DNA of 64,000 bases from Symsagittifera roscoffensis (GCF_963678635.1 NC_087064.1:991926-1055925); one strand, 5' to 3'; positions 32,300 to 42,857 are shown, counted from the stretch's first letter. A program made the numbers and translations. The notes: generated by a model not told the origin, from the letters alone.

Positions 32300-33289
32300 G
32301 AGAAAAATTACAGATAAAAGAAACTCTGGTTGATTCCCCTTCTTTCTTACTTCTTTCTGATTAAATCGGAGATTTGAAAAAAAATCATTTTGCTTAACTT
32401 GGGACAATTAAATTGCAGGAAAGTTCCGATGTTTTTTTTACTTTGGAGCTTCGGCGTTGAAATAATCCAGCTTCGAAGTCATTGAAAATGAGGAGCTGAC
32501 ACACTCATAAGTTGCCTAATGTGCGCAAATTTACCAGCTTATACTTGAATTTGCGTTTTAGTTTTAAGACGGATTAATTAATAACAGCCAAGCCTACTAT
32601 CCATGCTTTAGATTCAAAATATACCCTTCTAATTGGGATGTTATTGCTCCGATACCTTAAGTTAGGGAATCAATAGCTAAGTGGTTGTTTCTGTAGACGA
32701 GTTTTAACAATTCATCATGCGTTTTTCAAGCATTTTTCCGCCCTGTGCTTTTTCATAGAGTCGAAACACAGATTGTTAACAAAGTTTACTCTCTACTTAT
32801 AATTTTCTGTGCTTTACATAGCGTGTGGGTGGATAGTTTGTAGAAAAAAAATATATATATAGAAGTTTTATCATTTATTGTGTTTTTCAGTTACTATTGA
32901 ATGTGTTTCATTTATAAGGCCAAATTAATTCATCGACGTCAAATTAAGACGCTCAAACAAGCAGTTTTGATATTACTATACATCAGAGCATTAATTGACA
33001 AAATGTTCGACCAAATTGTTTGGTAGTCGTTTGAATCAGAGAATAACTTAATATATTAATCTGAAAACTTTTTCAAAACGCAATTTCGAGACAGGAGTTT
33101 GCATTAGAAATTGACGTTTTGAGCTCTTGTTTCTACTGCAAAACAATGGCATTAGTTAAGAAAATGCTCACAAAAATACTCAGTCTGGATTCTAAGATAA
33201 TTTTTAAAACGGACAAGCTTAGTAGCGCTCGATCAATGTTCTGTGGATCGAATAAACCAAAGTTAAAGAAGAATCTCTTTGTTTGTTAG
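32300..33289. other. Intronic or intergenic sequence, nothing recognised
   Basis: AT-rich, with a short TA run at ~32848-32862. No coding or repeat signal seen. Confidence 0.4.
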
Positions 33290-33544
33290 ATTTATCTTAC
33301 GGAAACTGTTCAGGAAGTTGACTGTGATGTTGGTTCCGCAAAAATGATGTGCAGGGCAGTAGACAATGGTGCGGGCGAAGTGGCTAAACTTGAACAAGCG
33401 GTCGAAACATTCTGTCAGAGTCAAACCCCATTCCTTCAAGGTCGGTATGCTGAAACAAAAATACATTTCCGTTCCACGCAAGATTATGTACTACAAATAA
33501 GTATGGGACTTGATCAAGCAACATATATTTTGAGAAACATTTGA
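33290..33544 (+). CDS. Possible exon or gene fragment of unknown function (plus strand)
   Basis: An 85-codon frame follows an acceptor-like CTCTTTGTTTGTTAG (ending 33289) and runs to TGA at 33542-33544. The amino acids look protein-like (balanced, helical, e.g. GAGEVAKLEQAVETFCQSQT). The composition is less AT-rich than the flanks. I know no family. If real it is a last exon on the strand opposite gene A, or a transposon fragment. Weak support only. Confidence 0.25.
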   Translation: MYLTETVQEVDCDVGSAKMMCRAVDNGAGEVAKLEQAVETFCQSQTPFLQGRYAETKIHFRSTQDYVLQISMGLDQATYILRNI

Positions 33545-33749
33545 GTGGTGCATGTATTAAATTTGTGAACCATTACGAGGCCAAAAAATGCACTGGATAG
33601 GAGCACAATTTTGTGTCTGTATGTTGCTGGATTCCAGAGACAAGTCTTAAAATATGTTCCAAAATGTAAGTGGGTTCAACAAACAAAATTTCAGTGGATT
33701 CTGCATACATATACCTGTAACGTAAATTTTGTCCGCACATTTGTTTTGT

Positions 33750-34650
33750 TGCGGATTCCGCAACAAGTAAGTATAGCTAGTTGTTCTGGATTCCGCAACT
33801 GTAAGTGGATTCCGCAAAATGTAAGCGGAATCCGCAAATGTAAGTGGATTCCGAATTTTGTTCAGTACTGAACTTGCATATGAACAATTAAAAGCTGAGC
33901 TGGAATTTTATCTCTAGCAATGCGGAATTTAAAAGCAAAAACTTAACCATTGTCAGCGGAATCCCCGAACTAGTCTTAAAATATTGGTGACCTAAATTGG
34001 TGGATGTCATCTTTTAGTTTTTTGGAAACACAAGACCAAACAATTTCAATATTTGGAGTCACTGAGTTGAGAGTGCATGGAACCCACAGGATATCGAGCA
34101 ATTGGACAGTATTTGGGATTGCGTCAATCCCAAATACTGATTTTGGAAGCATAACGACGAATAAATGCAGTAATTGTAGTCATTGGTTTGAGAGTGTATG
34201 GAAACACAACACACAGCATATCGCCAAATTAGGTCAGTATTTGGGATTCCATCGATCCCAAATACTGGTCAGTATTTGCGATTGATGGGATCCCAAAAAC
34301 TGGAATAATGTGAAATAAATGTGGAATATATCCATTAGTTGGGGTCATTAGGTTGAGAGTGATTAGAAACCCAACACATAGCAAATCGTCGAATTAGTTC
34401 AGTATTTGGGATTTCATCGATCCCAAATACTGGTCAGTAATTGCGATTCCATTAATCACAAACACTGATCTAATCTAGTAAATTTGTATTCTAGTTAATT
34501 TCTATTCTAGTGAAATCAAATCATGCATTTAAAAGATATAATTTTAAAGGCTACTACACATATAATTATATGTAAAGGGAATCCGCAAACAAAATGCGGA
34601 TTCCACTTATAAATTGCGGATTCCACTTAAAATTTGCGAATTCCGCAACA
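33750..34650. repeat. Element-like region bounded by inverted GGATTCCGCAA-type repeats
   Basis: At 33755-33860 the motif TTGCGGATTCCGCAA (itself palindromic) and GTGGATTCCGCAAAATG recur about five times. At 34575-34650 the inverse (AATGCGGATTCCACTT and relatives) recurs three times. The two clusters are in inverted orientation around an ~0.7-kb middle, as in a foldback element. More single copies lie at 34840-34890. Confidence 0.55.
34107..34432. repeat. Three direct repeats each carrying a perfect-arm hairpin
   Basis: CAGTATTTGGGATT...AATCCCAAATACTG hairpins lie at 34107-34139, 34235-34267 and 34400-34432, with arms of 13-14 bases and loops of 5-7. Each is followed by a diverged second hairpin half. 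The flanking AACACA...CATA...TCG segments also repeat, so these are ~125-165-base direct repeats. Confidence 0.75.
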
Positions 34651-34899
34651 GCTCAATTTAACGATACAAATGTTTTATCATTTGTTTGTGTACTCCAAAA
34701 ACTGTTCTGGGTTCCCCAAATACAGTTGCGGATTCTGCAAATTCGCCTATTTTTCGAGCGATTTTGAGCGGTACAATGATTTAGGTTTTTGTTTGTGGAA
34801 TCCAAAACAGAATGGAAAATCAATGAAAAGTAGCAATGTTGCAGATTCCGCGACAAATCTGATGTTGGCCTGTTGCGGATTCCGCATACAATGCAGAGA

Positions 34900-35421
34900 A
34901 TGCACAGTTTGGCCTCACAATGACCCTTATGAATCAAATAGTCTTTCATTTTCAATCACTTGTAGATGATACTAAGATAATTTTTCTATATACATTACTC
35001 TGCCATACGAAATGCTCGAAAAAATCTTTGAAATACTTTTTTTTGCCCAAAAATTTGATGGAAAAATCAATCACAAATACTATTCAAACGAACGATCTAG
35101 CTATTCAACATGGATATTCCACCTTTTGTAGTATTGTTGTATATCATCTATACACACATACATATAAATATATCTATATATGTATATAATATAGATATAT
35201 ATTTACAAAGTCACAGCCCATTCAATCACGATGCGAACGATATTTGAAAATCTTTCATCAATTGATAGAAGTTGGTATTAAAACTTTGAATTTTAGTTTA
35301 ATTTGAGAGGGCGAAAAACGCCAATTTTCCAGCGAATTTTCAACTTTCTGACTCGAAAATAGTTTTGGACTGAAAAGTTTCATTTAATAGGTAAAAAATG
35401 TGTTTTTTTACTGCAGGCAAA
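34900..35421. other. AT-rich flank with TA-rich microsatellite at ~35150-35210
   Basis: Mostly alternating T and A with TATATC interruptions near 35150-35210. Nothing else recognised. Confidence 0.5.
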
Positions 35422-35605
35422 CTGGTTTTAGAAGCTCTATTTAAAAACTCTGGGAAATTTGCATGACCACCAGCTGGTTTTAGAAGCTCTATTTAAAAAT
35501 GGTTTTAGAAGCTCTATTTAAAAACTCTGGGCAATTTGCACGACAACCAGCTGGTTTTAGAAGCTCTATTTAAAAATTCTGTGCTACATGCACGGCAACC
35601 AGCCT
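35422..35605. repeat. Short tandem repeat, four copies of a GGTTTTAGAAGCTCTATTT unit
   Basis: GGTTTTAGAAGCTCTATTT starts near 35423, 35475, 35500 and 35552. Three copies are followed by related spacers (AACTCTGGG...TTTGCA, CAACCAG), giving periods of about 52 and one short unit of 25. Confidence 0.75.
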
Positions 35606-35837
35606 TGTTTTTATCCATTTTGTCTGAAAATCACTTTTGAGAGACTTTTTCTGGCCCTTCTGAGAAACTGAAGCTTTGAAACAACTTTAAAAGGGTAGCC
35701 GATTAACTGTGCAAGTAGCAGAGAAGAATCCTCTAACAGTTAACTAAAGTAGAACAACCTACCAAAAACAGTCTTTTTTTGCAAAATTTTTTTGGCCAAC
35801 TGGAATCGCCTAACTGAGATTTGTTTCTTTACGGTAC

Positions 35838-35974
35838 CTGTAGGCCAATGTGTAAGTGAGCCGCACTTCGTCCGAGCACAGGAAGGACTGAATCACTCCC
35901 CCACAGGGGCTGCCAAGTAGGGTCACCACCAGCCACAAGGAGACAAAAAGAGGCAAAACAGTGCAACGAGCCAT
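35838..35974 (-). CDS. Host gene A (probable), first coding exon: signal peptide
   Basis: The minus-strand ATG at 35974 opens 45 codons plus two bases to a donor CCTACAG|GTACCG at 35838/35837. The product begins with an Arg/Cys n-region, a long hydrophobic core (VLPLFVSLWLVVTLLG) and a small-residue cleavage region (SPCGG), a textbook secretory signal. Then comes SFLCSDEVRLTYTLAY. It is the nearest upstream start for the EGF exons on the same strand 19 kb away, so I assign it to gene A. Direct joining to 16854 is out of frame, so an intermediate exon or the alternative acceptor is required, or this is a separate gene. The GTACC donor and phase 2 also match an exon end in gene B. Confidence 0.75.
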
Positions 35975-36691
35975 AGACACTGAAGGCGTTTATTACATAC
36001 AAGTTGATATGCTTCTGCTTTCAGATATATATATATTTTAAAATAAACTGTTTGGAGCTTTGTGAGTCTAGTGGCATGTATTTATTATATATTAAGTTTT
36101 TTTTTTTAATTCAAATTTACCTGCCAGCTAGACAAACAGAATGCGAAATATTCTCCTTGCTGAATACAATCAAAACTGTCAAGATCTCAAGAATAGCGCA
36201 AAAGTAAAAGCTAAATTATGGAGAACGGTGAAACTTTTTTGATGTAAAACTGGAAGCCAGGTGTGTTTGCGCAGCTGTTTTTTTTAATCAAAACATTTAA
36301 CAAATGAAAATGTAAAATTATCAATAATAAGTCTTAGTTGCTATACAATTTTTTTAAATCAACACAAGTCACATTTTTCTTAGCTGAAGGTTGTTTTGAA
36401 TGTGAGAAGCTATAAAATTGAACGTATGCAAGCTGTGGATTTGAAGTTTTGAAGTTGTCTTATTGTCTTCGTAAGGCGTTTTTAGAAACATTTTGGAGTT
36501 GTTCAGTAGTCAAATAGTAGCTAAGTGGAATGCTTTGGGCGGCATCGTTTTTGCAGATAAAGATGTTTGATGATATCTAGTCAAGCGTAGGACTGATTTC
36601 TTGCAGAATAAATTGAAGAAGAAATAACCTTATCGATAAGAAAGCAAGGACAAAATGACGACTGTCTTATAAGACTTATAAGTATCAAGTT
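35975..36691 (-). other. Upstream region of gene A between the signal exon and the gypsy element
   Basis: About 0.7 kb, AT-rich. It should hold the 5' UTR and promoter of gene A. No clear TATA or initiator was singled out. No copy of the putative gypsy LTR was found here. Confidence 0.4.
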
Positions 36692-37975
36692 TTACGGTTT
36701 TCGATTCAAAAACTTGAATTTTTTATTGTCAATGTGATATACTTGTTGCTGCTTTTGCAGTCTTAATTTTCCTAGACCCTTTGGCGGTTGAATTGAACAT
36801 ACTTCCTCCTCACTCTCCGCCTCTTCTGTGGTTGTAAGGTCGACTTCTAATACATTCACCTCACTGAGTTTTCGTTCTGTCGATGCGATCGGTTTTGACG
36901 ATGTTGGACTTGATTCGTCTTCCACATTGTCCCTGACTTCTTGAGTATCGGCCACCAGTTCTCGATTTTCCTGAACATTGTTTTCTCCGCCTATTAGCTG
37001 CCAGAATGAGAGCAGTCTTTGGTCCGCTATTCGTTGTTGTTCCGGTTCCAGTGACCATTTTACTCGTTGTGCTTGACGTGTTTCGCTGTCTGAGCTGTCC
37101 CTATTTTTTCTGCCTCCTCGTATAATTTTTCTCGTACGTTGTACTGTCTCTGTGATCTCCTCCTCTCCCGAGAGTTCGTTATTGGTGGAAAATGATCGGT
37201 TCCACTTTGGGTCCATTAGGCTTTCTTCACGCTCCTCGTTCCGCCAATCTTGTGGTGGGCTGGACCACCAGTCGTATGTTCTGTTTGCATTTTCTGACAT
37301 CTCGATTCTTGAGTCTGTTTTTTCTATTTTTTTCGGTACTGGTCGTTTTTTCGTTTTGCAATTATTTAAGACTGACTGTTTGCTGGGTTGATTTGGCAAA
37401 AGAGTGATTTGATTCTGTTGAACTGTTGTGTTCAGCTGTTTTTGCAGTCGTGGAAACTGTTTTCTCTCGTTCCGGTCGAGCTTTGTTCGGTTTTGACCGT
37501 TTTGGTTGCTATAGCAACCATTACTTGATGACTGTTTCCTAACATTCCTTCTAGAACATTCTAGAACGTTTTCGTTCCGGTTGAGCGACCTTGAATCTTT
37601 AAGCCTACTGCTCCAGCAGTCGAACGCTTCATGAAAAGAGTTTATAGTTGCTACTACAAACTTTTCGTCTAATTCTGATTCGGGCCAGGGATCATTGAAA
37701 GGATCACGCGATAAATAATCAACTATGCCCATGTCCCTCCCCGGAATGTGAACTATGTTGAACTGATACGGCAGTAACCGGTCAACCCACCGGGTTAGGC
37801 GTGATTGGTAGGTCTTGTTCGATTGATTAACATCCAGTGCTGTTGTAAGCGCTTTATGGTCAGTTGCGATGGTAAATGGTTTCCCCAGAAGGTAGTGTTT
37901 ATATCTATCTACTGCCCAAACAACTGCCAATAATTCCAACTCATTTGTTGAATATTTTTTTCTTGCGCATTTAAG
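36692..37975 (-). CDS. Gypsy Pol continuation: RNase H rest plus acidic/basic tail; integrase absent
   Basis: In frame -1 to the preceding ORF. It opens with the RNase H continuation (KYSTNELELLAVVWA, with the catalytic Glu; TDHKAL, with the Asp; VDYLSRDPF). After ~residue 150 it becomes low complexity: Asn/Arg/Gln-rich, then Glu/Ser-rich with RKIIRGGRKNRDSSDSE, ending QQQVYHIDNKKFKFLNRKP. No HHCC zinc domain, no DDE core and no GPY/F are present. The open frame extends to 38005, but only bases below the frameshift are used here. The tail may be a natural linker to a deleted integrase, or a feature of the family. Confidence 0.8.
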   Translation of the reverse strand, partial: LKCARKKYSTNELELLAVVWAVDRYKHYLLGKPFTIATDHKALTTALDVNQSNKTYQSRLTRWVDRLLPYQFNIVHIPGRDMGIVDYLSRDPFNDPWPESELDEKFVVATINSFHEAFDCWSSRLKDSRSLNRNENVLECSRRNVRKQSSSNGCYSNQNGQNRTKLDRNERKQFPRLQKQLNTTVQQNQITLLPNQPSKQSVLNNCKTKKRPVPKKIEKTDSRIEMSENANRTYDWWSSPPQDWRNEEREESLMDPKWNRSFSTNNELSGEEEITETVQRTRKIIRGGRKNRDSSDSETRQAQRVKWSLEPEQQRIADQRLLSFWQLIGGENNVQENRELVADTQEVRDNVEDESSPTSSKPIASTERKLSEVNVLEVDLTTTEEAESEEEVCSIQPPKGLGKLRLQKQQQVYHIDNKKFKFLNRKP

Positions 37976-40845
37976 TATCGGGATGCGAACGAAATTGGGA
38001 CCCACAACCCTTCATCATTTTGTTGTTCTAAAGTGGACCCTAGTCCATCATGGCTAGCATCGCATTTAACTCGTGTTTCACGATTTGCATCGTAATAATG
38101 TACTTTCGTAATATTCGCCACAGCTCCTTTTATAGCATTAAATGCTTCTGTGTGAACATCCCCCCACTCGAATTTTTTCACCGGTAGTTTCATGTTTTTT
38201 AACTTTTTCTTTTGATTTTCTTCTTTAAGAAGTGGTCTTAATTTTTCTGTCAGACTTGCAACGTTAGGTATAAATTTAGCTAAATGATTTATACTTCCTA
38301 GAAATGACCTTAGTTGTTTTAGGGATTTGGGCGGGTTCAAGTTTACTACCGCTTCCGTTTTAGTGATCTTCGGTCTAACCCCTTCTTCTGAGAGATGATG
38401 ACCCAACCAATTCACTTCTTGTTTGAAAAATTCACATTTTGATAGTTTCAGTGCCAAGTTTTCCGCATCCAATTTCTTTAATACTGCTTCTACTAGATTG
38501 GCATGTTCGATTTCACTTCCCTTTGACACAATAAGTATGTCATCCAGAAAACAGAACGTGTTTTTAGCGTGACTGATGGTTCTATCCATAGCCTTTTGAA
38601 ATTCAGCTGGCATATCTGCTAGTCCGTAGAATCCTGTCAAGAATCTGTAAGTTCCGGTTGCTTTTCCGCCCACAATGTTAAAGTTGCATTGCCTAGCTGT
38701 ATCCGCAGCTAATTTTAGTTGACTGTACGCATATTTCAAATCTAACACCGAAAAATATAGCGTACCCTTTTTGTTTTCAGTTACAATCTGGCTTACCCCA
38801 TCAATAAGTTCATCTACATTTGGCATTTGGTATTTGTTTTTGAACAATTGTCTATTGATTGGTTTCGCGTCCATTGCCAATTTTATTGAGTCGTCCTTCT
38901 TTACTGTTATCACAATCGGGGCGATAAAGCAATCACTTGTACACTTATCAAGTTTTGTTATATGACCTTCTGTCAATAACTTCTCGATTTCTTTTTCGAC
39001 TTTATTTTGTATATGAATTGGGATTCTTCTCCCCTTTTCTTGTATCGGACATAGTGGGTATTTGAATTTTGAACTGACGATGTGGTTTTTAGAAATGCCT
39101 TGCCTTTCGAATAAGTTCTTAAATTTATTTAAAAATATTTCTTTCCAACCTTCCGACTGCTCGCACATGAGCACGTCAAACCTGGTGAGTTCTTTTGGCG
39201 CTGTTCTTTGTGTAGTCACTATTCCCACTTGTCCTTGCAAGTCTAATCCCATGATGCATCTAGTTTTTCGCTCTGATACCAGAAAGGTTGCGCCCTTAAC
39301 TTCCCAGCCCGCTGACCTCAGATTGGTTTTTAGGGCTCCCAGGATACTGATCGGTTGTTTGTTGTAGTCCACAAATTTTGTTTGTAAGTTCAATTTGTCA
39401 GACGGTATGAATCTCACTTTGTTTGATTTTTCCATGATTTCTTTCGTCGTTGCCCAGTTAAGAAATGAAACAGGACTACCAGTATCCACTGTTAGCTGAA
39501 TAATCTGGTTATCTATTCGTACCATAGCCTTTAGTGACTTTACGCGGTTCAATGTTGGATCTCGAATAGAGTCTATTTTCTGAACTCTAACCACTTTTCC
39601 GTTTGTTTCTTTTCTCATCTCATTTATTCGATCTTCCACATATTTTGAAACTCGTTCATTTTCCGGTTGTTGAGTTTGTATCAACATGACTTCAAATTCA
39701 CTACAGGACCCAACACCTTCACTGATCTGGTCGCATTCCACTATCGATTCTTCCGAATCTTCCGCAACTTCACTTACTTGTTGTGATCTGCACATTTTAG
39801 CGAAATGATTTGGTTTACCACAGTTTTTACAGTCCTTTCCCATCGCTGGACAATTTTTTAGGTGTCCTTGTTCAAACGTCCTTCCACATCTATTACATGG
39901 TTTTGTTTTCGTGTTTTGATTTTTGTTATTATTCTGTCTGTTATTATTTTCTCTTCTATTTGGAGTTTTGGTTTTCCCCCCCAAATTTCGAACTGCCATT
40001 ACAGGTTCCTGTTTTATTCTTACACCCGATGTGTAATTGCTACTTGATCCTCCTGCCGCCGCAGCATTAGTCTTTTGAAATGCCATTGTGGTTAACTTGC
40101 TATGTTCGAATTTTATAGCCCTTTTTAGAACTTCCTCTGGATCCAGGGTTTCGAATGTCAACGTGTCCTGTAATGTCATGTTCTTCATCTTCGAGATGAA
40201 CAAATCTCGCACTATTTCATTTTCCAATGTTCCTAGTTCTGATCGGGCTGCTTGAGCAGTTAACACTGCGTGGAATGATTCCAGAGATTCTCCAGGTTCT
40301 TGCATTCTCGTAAATAACTTGTATCTCTCGTATGTTACACATTTCACTTTTTGAAACGAGACTTCTGCCAACTCTGTTACTTCTCTGAACGTCATTTTCG
40401 ATATTTCTGCGTGCGGATTCTTTTGTAGGAATCTTTTCTTTCCCTCAGTGCCCAAAGATAGAAATAGTCGTGACACCAGTTTCTTTTGTACTTCGTTGTA
40501 GAAAACATTGTGTCCGACTCGTGGGCCTCTTGTTCTTTTCTCTTCGTTCTCCAATGCTACTCTGTCTCTAGCTAGTTTATCTCTAAGAATTCTGGCGTTC
40601 CTCGCATCTTCGTTCTCCCCATCCCTGGGCGTTTCCGGGCGTGGTGGTGGTTCCTCTAATATGTCTTTTGGTTCTTCCAAAATAATCTCTGGGTTCACAT
40701 TTTCTTTGACCGTAACCGCCATGAGAAATTGTTCGAACCAGATTTTAAATTGCCACGGAGGGTCTAGATTCGCTGATGCCCAAAATACCGGGATTCCCAT
40801 ATCCGTTCTGTTGTCTTGAGCTGCGAATCCTGCTGGCTGCGCCAT
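37909..40845 (-). CDS. gag-pol: Gypsy Gag-Pol: Gag, zinc knuckles, protease, RT and start of RNase H
   Basis: ATG at 40845 chosen as the first in a 978-codon frame. Residues ~1-260 form an alpha-helical Gag with an acidic/Pro linker (EEPPPRPETP). Two Cys-rich knuckles follow: CNRCGRTFEQGHLKNC and a canonical CKNCGKPNHFAKMC. Protease has TVDTGSPVSF. RT spans about residues 620-850, with the catalytic FLDDILIVS and the GLADMPAEFQ and LGHHLSEEG blocks. RNase H begins with KCDASHDGLGSTL. The frame then runs out after AQEK. A run of seven A (AAAAAAA followed by TATTC) marks where reading should shift by -1 to rejoin RNase H in the next frame. Gag and Pol are fused in one frame, with no gag/pol frameshift. 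Confidence 0.92.
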   Translation of the reverse strand: MAQPAGFAAQDNRTDMGIPVFWASANLDPPWQFKIWFEQFLMAVTVKENVNPEIILEEPKDILEEPPPRPETPRDGENEDARNARILRDKLARDRVALENEEKRTRGPRVGHNVFYNEVQKKLVSRLFLSLGTEGKKRFLQKNPHAEISKMTFREVTELAEVSFQKVKCVTYERYKLFTRMQEPGESLESFHAVLTAQAARSELGTLENEIVRDLFISKMKNMTLQDTLTFETLDPEEVLKRAIKFEHSKLTTMAFQKTNAAAAGGSSSNYTSGVRIKQEPVMAVRNLGGKTKTPNRRENNNRQNNNKNQNTKTKPCNRCGRTFEQGHLKNCPAMGKDCKNCGKPNHFAKMCRSQQVSEVAEDSEESIVECDQISEGVGSCSEFEVMLIQTQQPENERVSKYVEDRINEMRKETNGKVVRVQKIDSIRDPTLNRVKSLKAMVRIDNQIIQLTVDTGSPVSFLNWATTKEIMEKSNKVRFIPSDKLNLQTKFVDYNKQPISILGALKTNLRSAGWEVKGATFLVSERKTRCIMGLDLQGQVGIVTTQRTAPKELTRFDVLMCEQSEGWKEIFLNKFKNLFERQGISKNHIVSSKFKYPLCPIQEKGRRIPIHIQNKVEKEIEKLLTEGHITKLDKCTSDCFIAPIVITVKKDDSIKLAMDAKPINRQLFKNKYQMPNVDELIDGVSQIVTENKKGTLYFSVLDLKYAYSQLKLAADTARQCNFNIVGGKATGTYRFLTGFYGLADMPAEFQKAMDRTISHAKNTFCFLDDILIVSKGSEIEHANLVEAVLKKLDAENLALKLSKCEFFKQEVNWLGHHLSEEGVRPKITKTEAVVNLNPPKSLKQLRSFLGSINHLAKFIPNVASLTEKLRPLLKEENQKKKLKNMKLPVKKFEWGDVHTEAFNAIKGAVANITKVHYYDANRETRVKCDASHDGLGSTLEQQNDEGLWVPISFASRYLNAQEKNIQQMSWNYWQLFGQ

Positions 40846-42004
40846 GTGATATGCGTTGCGATATCAAATTGAAAACAAGTTGGAATTCAATACTGTATTC
40901 TGAATATTGAATTTAGATTTTCTCTTTTCTTTGTTTTCTTATGTACTGAGAGATAGAGCATTGTTAAGTACTCTGATCTCTCACTTAGTCTCAGTGTCAT
41001 CACTTATGTATGACCTTGAGCGTACCATAAAATAATGATTTAACACCAGAGGTTGGCTGTACATACGTATAATAAATACTGCTACTGCAGTAGCGGTATG
41101 ACAGTCAACATGATATGCGAATTTGTTTGATTTTATAAGCTTGCAATTTAGGTAAGTTCAGATTTTTACCAATTGGGAAAATTAGGTGGGAATTTATCAA
41201 AACGGGATGAGGATACTTCAAATCATTCGAATGAACGATGAAAGAAATCTAAAGTGAACAAAAAGAAAACAATTAATGAACTCTGAAGCCCTCGTAGTGT
41301 TCGTTAGTTATCTCAGTGTCAAATAACATTTCCCCCTGGACTTGCATTCATTTTTGTGCCATTGAGCAGCTCACCCCAAAAACAAAACTCTGAACTTTTG
41401 GTGAATATAAGACTTTTTCGTGAGGTTTTCCAAAAAATTGAGACCACTTTCTCGACAAGTTCTTGGGTTGACAAAAAATCCAAAATACAATTTCAAACTA
41501 CTGAAAAAATATCATCATACAACTTCATACAATTTCATGGACTGGAAAATTTGTAGAAAAATCACAATTTAAGCAATTTTTTGAGAATTTTAAATTAAAT
41601 AACAAGCATTTTTATCACGCTCAGAAAATAAATAACAAATTTCTTACTAAACTTTTTATTGCAAAAACTGTGAGAAAATAGCTTCAGCAATTTTTTTTTC
41701 TATGAAACTACATGATAAGCCTTTTTCCATACTATCAAATTGTATGATAAGCTTTTTTCCTTGCTACCAAATTCTAGAGAAATGAGCAGAAAAAAATTAT
41801 AGTTTTGATGTTTTGTGTTTTGTCCAAAAGCACACTTAAGAAGGATTTTCATTTAAAAAACTCTGAGGTTAAGTGACAGTTACCACGAAGATAATTTCCG
41901 TTCAGTAATGTCAACCCAGTAAAATCTTGAAAAGGTTTTCACACAAAATTATATACAACAAGCGTATATTTTTGTTGAAAAAAGGGGACTGTTTTAAAAT
42001 ATAA
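40846..42004. other. Gypsy 5' flank and unassigned sequence
   Basis: 40880-41112 is a candidate 5' LTR and leader (see gypsy entry) and has a palindrome GCTACTGCAGTAGC near 41083. From 41113 to 42004 nothing is recognised except two copies of a GTATGATAAGC-like motif at ~41713 and ~41740. Confidence 0.35.
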
Positions 42005-42514
42005 CAAGACTGCTCGAATCAGGGCGATGCCCTGAATGTTCCGACTGCCTTTTAAGGTTTATGGAGCAATAGTAACATAAAAAAATTAAATGCAGTAAAA
42101 TGAAATGAAAAAAAAAATCTTAAATTTGAAAAAAAAAAAATTTAAAATCATCACCGCACACGCCAAATAAAGTACAAGAAAATAGATTTCGCTCAAAGCT
42201 TCTTTCAACCAATTTGGAACGATTTCTGAGACGGATTAAACCTCGCCTCCGCGTTAATAGCGCGAAATATATCGCGCGTTAATTGTCCCAAGTTGACCAA
42301 AATGGCAATCTCTAAACCCCCATAACTTTACAAAAAAAGATCACAGGTGAAACATGATTTTAAATTTATGCTCAGGACAGCAATAGTTTTCGAATGATTT
42401 TAAAAAAGTTCCGTCAAAAACGGCTAGGTAAAAAGTCGAAATTTGTCTGAAGAAAAAAAAACCCACCCGGAGCACAAATATTCCGTTACTTTTGTATCGA
42501 AAGTCGGAACAATA
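42005..42514. repeat. Dispersed ~520-bp repeat, copy 4
   Basis: Starts CAAGACTGCTCGAATC with the hairpin CAGGGCGATGCCCTG and GTTCCGAC, has the internal palindrome with CGCGAAATATATCGCGCG, and ends AAGTCGGAACAATAA. Confidence 0.85.
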
Positions 42515-42857
42515 AGTGATAGCTTTTGCTCTCAGTAACAAATCAATTATGGCAAATAAGCTTCCTTCAACCAATTTGGAACGATTTCTAGGACGGATTA
42601 AATCTCGGCTTACGCGTAATAGCACGAAATATGTCCCAAAATGGGCAAAATGGCAATCTTTAAACACCATCTTTACGAAAAATGATCACAAATGAAATAT
42701 CATTTCAAAATTAGGCTAAAGAAAACACCTTTTGAATGATTTTTACAAATTCAATCAAAATTGGCTAGTTAAGAAGTCGAAGTTTGTTTGAAGAAAAAAA
42801 AAACTCACCCCGAGCACAAATTTTCCGTTAGTTTCGTATCGAAAGTCGGAACAATAA
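42515..42857. repeat. Dispersed repeat, copy 5, lacking its first third
   Basis: Directly abuts copy 4. It contains the CAATTTGGAACGATTTCTA block, a shortened palindrome region, and the AAGTCGGAACAATAA end. Confidence 0.8.

Larger units (their letters stand above)
36692..40845 (-). mobile_element. Ty3/gypsy retrotransposon, gag-pol without integrase
   Basis: Two overlapping minus-strand frames encode gag, protease, RT and RNase H in gypsy order, and then a ~300-residue tail instead of integrase. Only one break (a one-base frameshift) is present in 4.1 kb, so it is young. The 5' flank at ~40880-41112 may be LTR: reading minus strand it starts TGTTGACTGTCATACCG. I found no matching 3' LTR left of 36692, so the 3' end with integrase is probably deleted. 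Same orientation as host gene A, ~0.7 kb upstream of its start codon. Confidence 0.88.

Noticed and set aside
36003..36207. 67-codon plus-strand hydrophobic ORF
   Set aside because: AT-rich noncoding sequence upstream of gene A; no supporting feature.
37152..40819. Plus-strand ORFs across the gypsy gag-pol
   Set aside because: Antisense to a frame with clear Gag, protease, RT and RNase H motifs.
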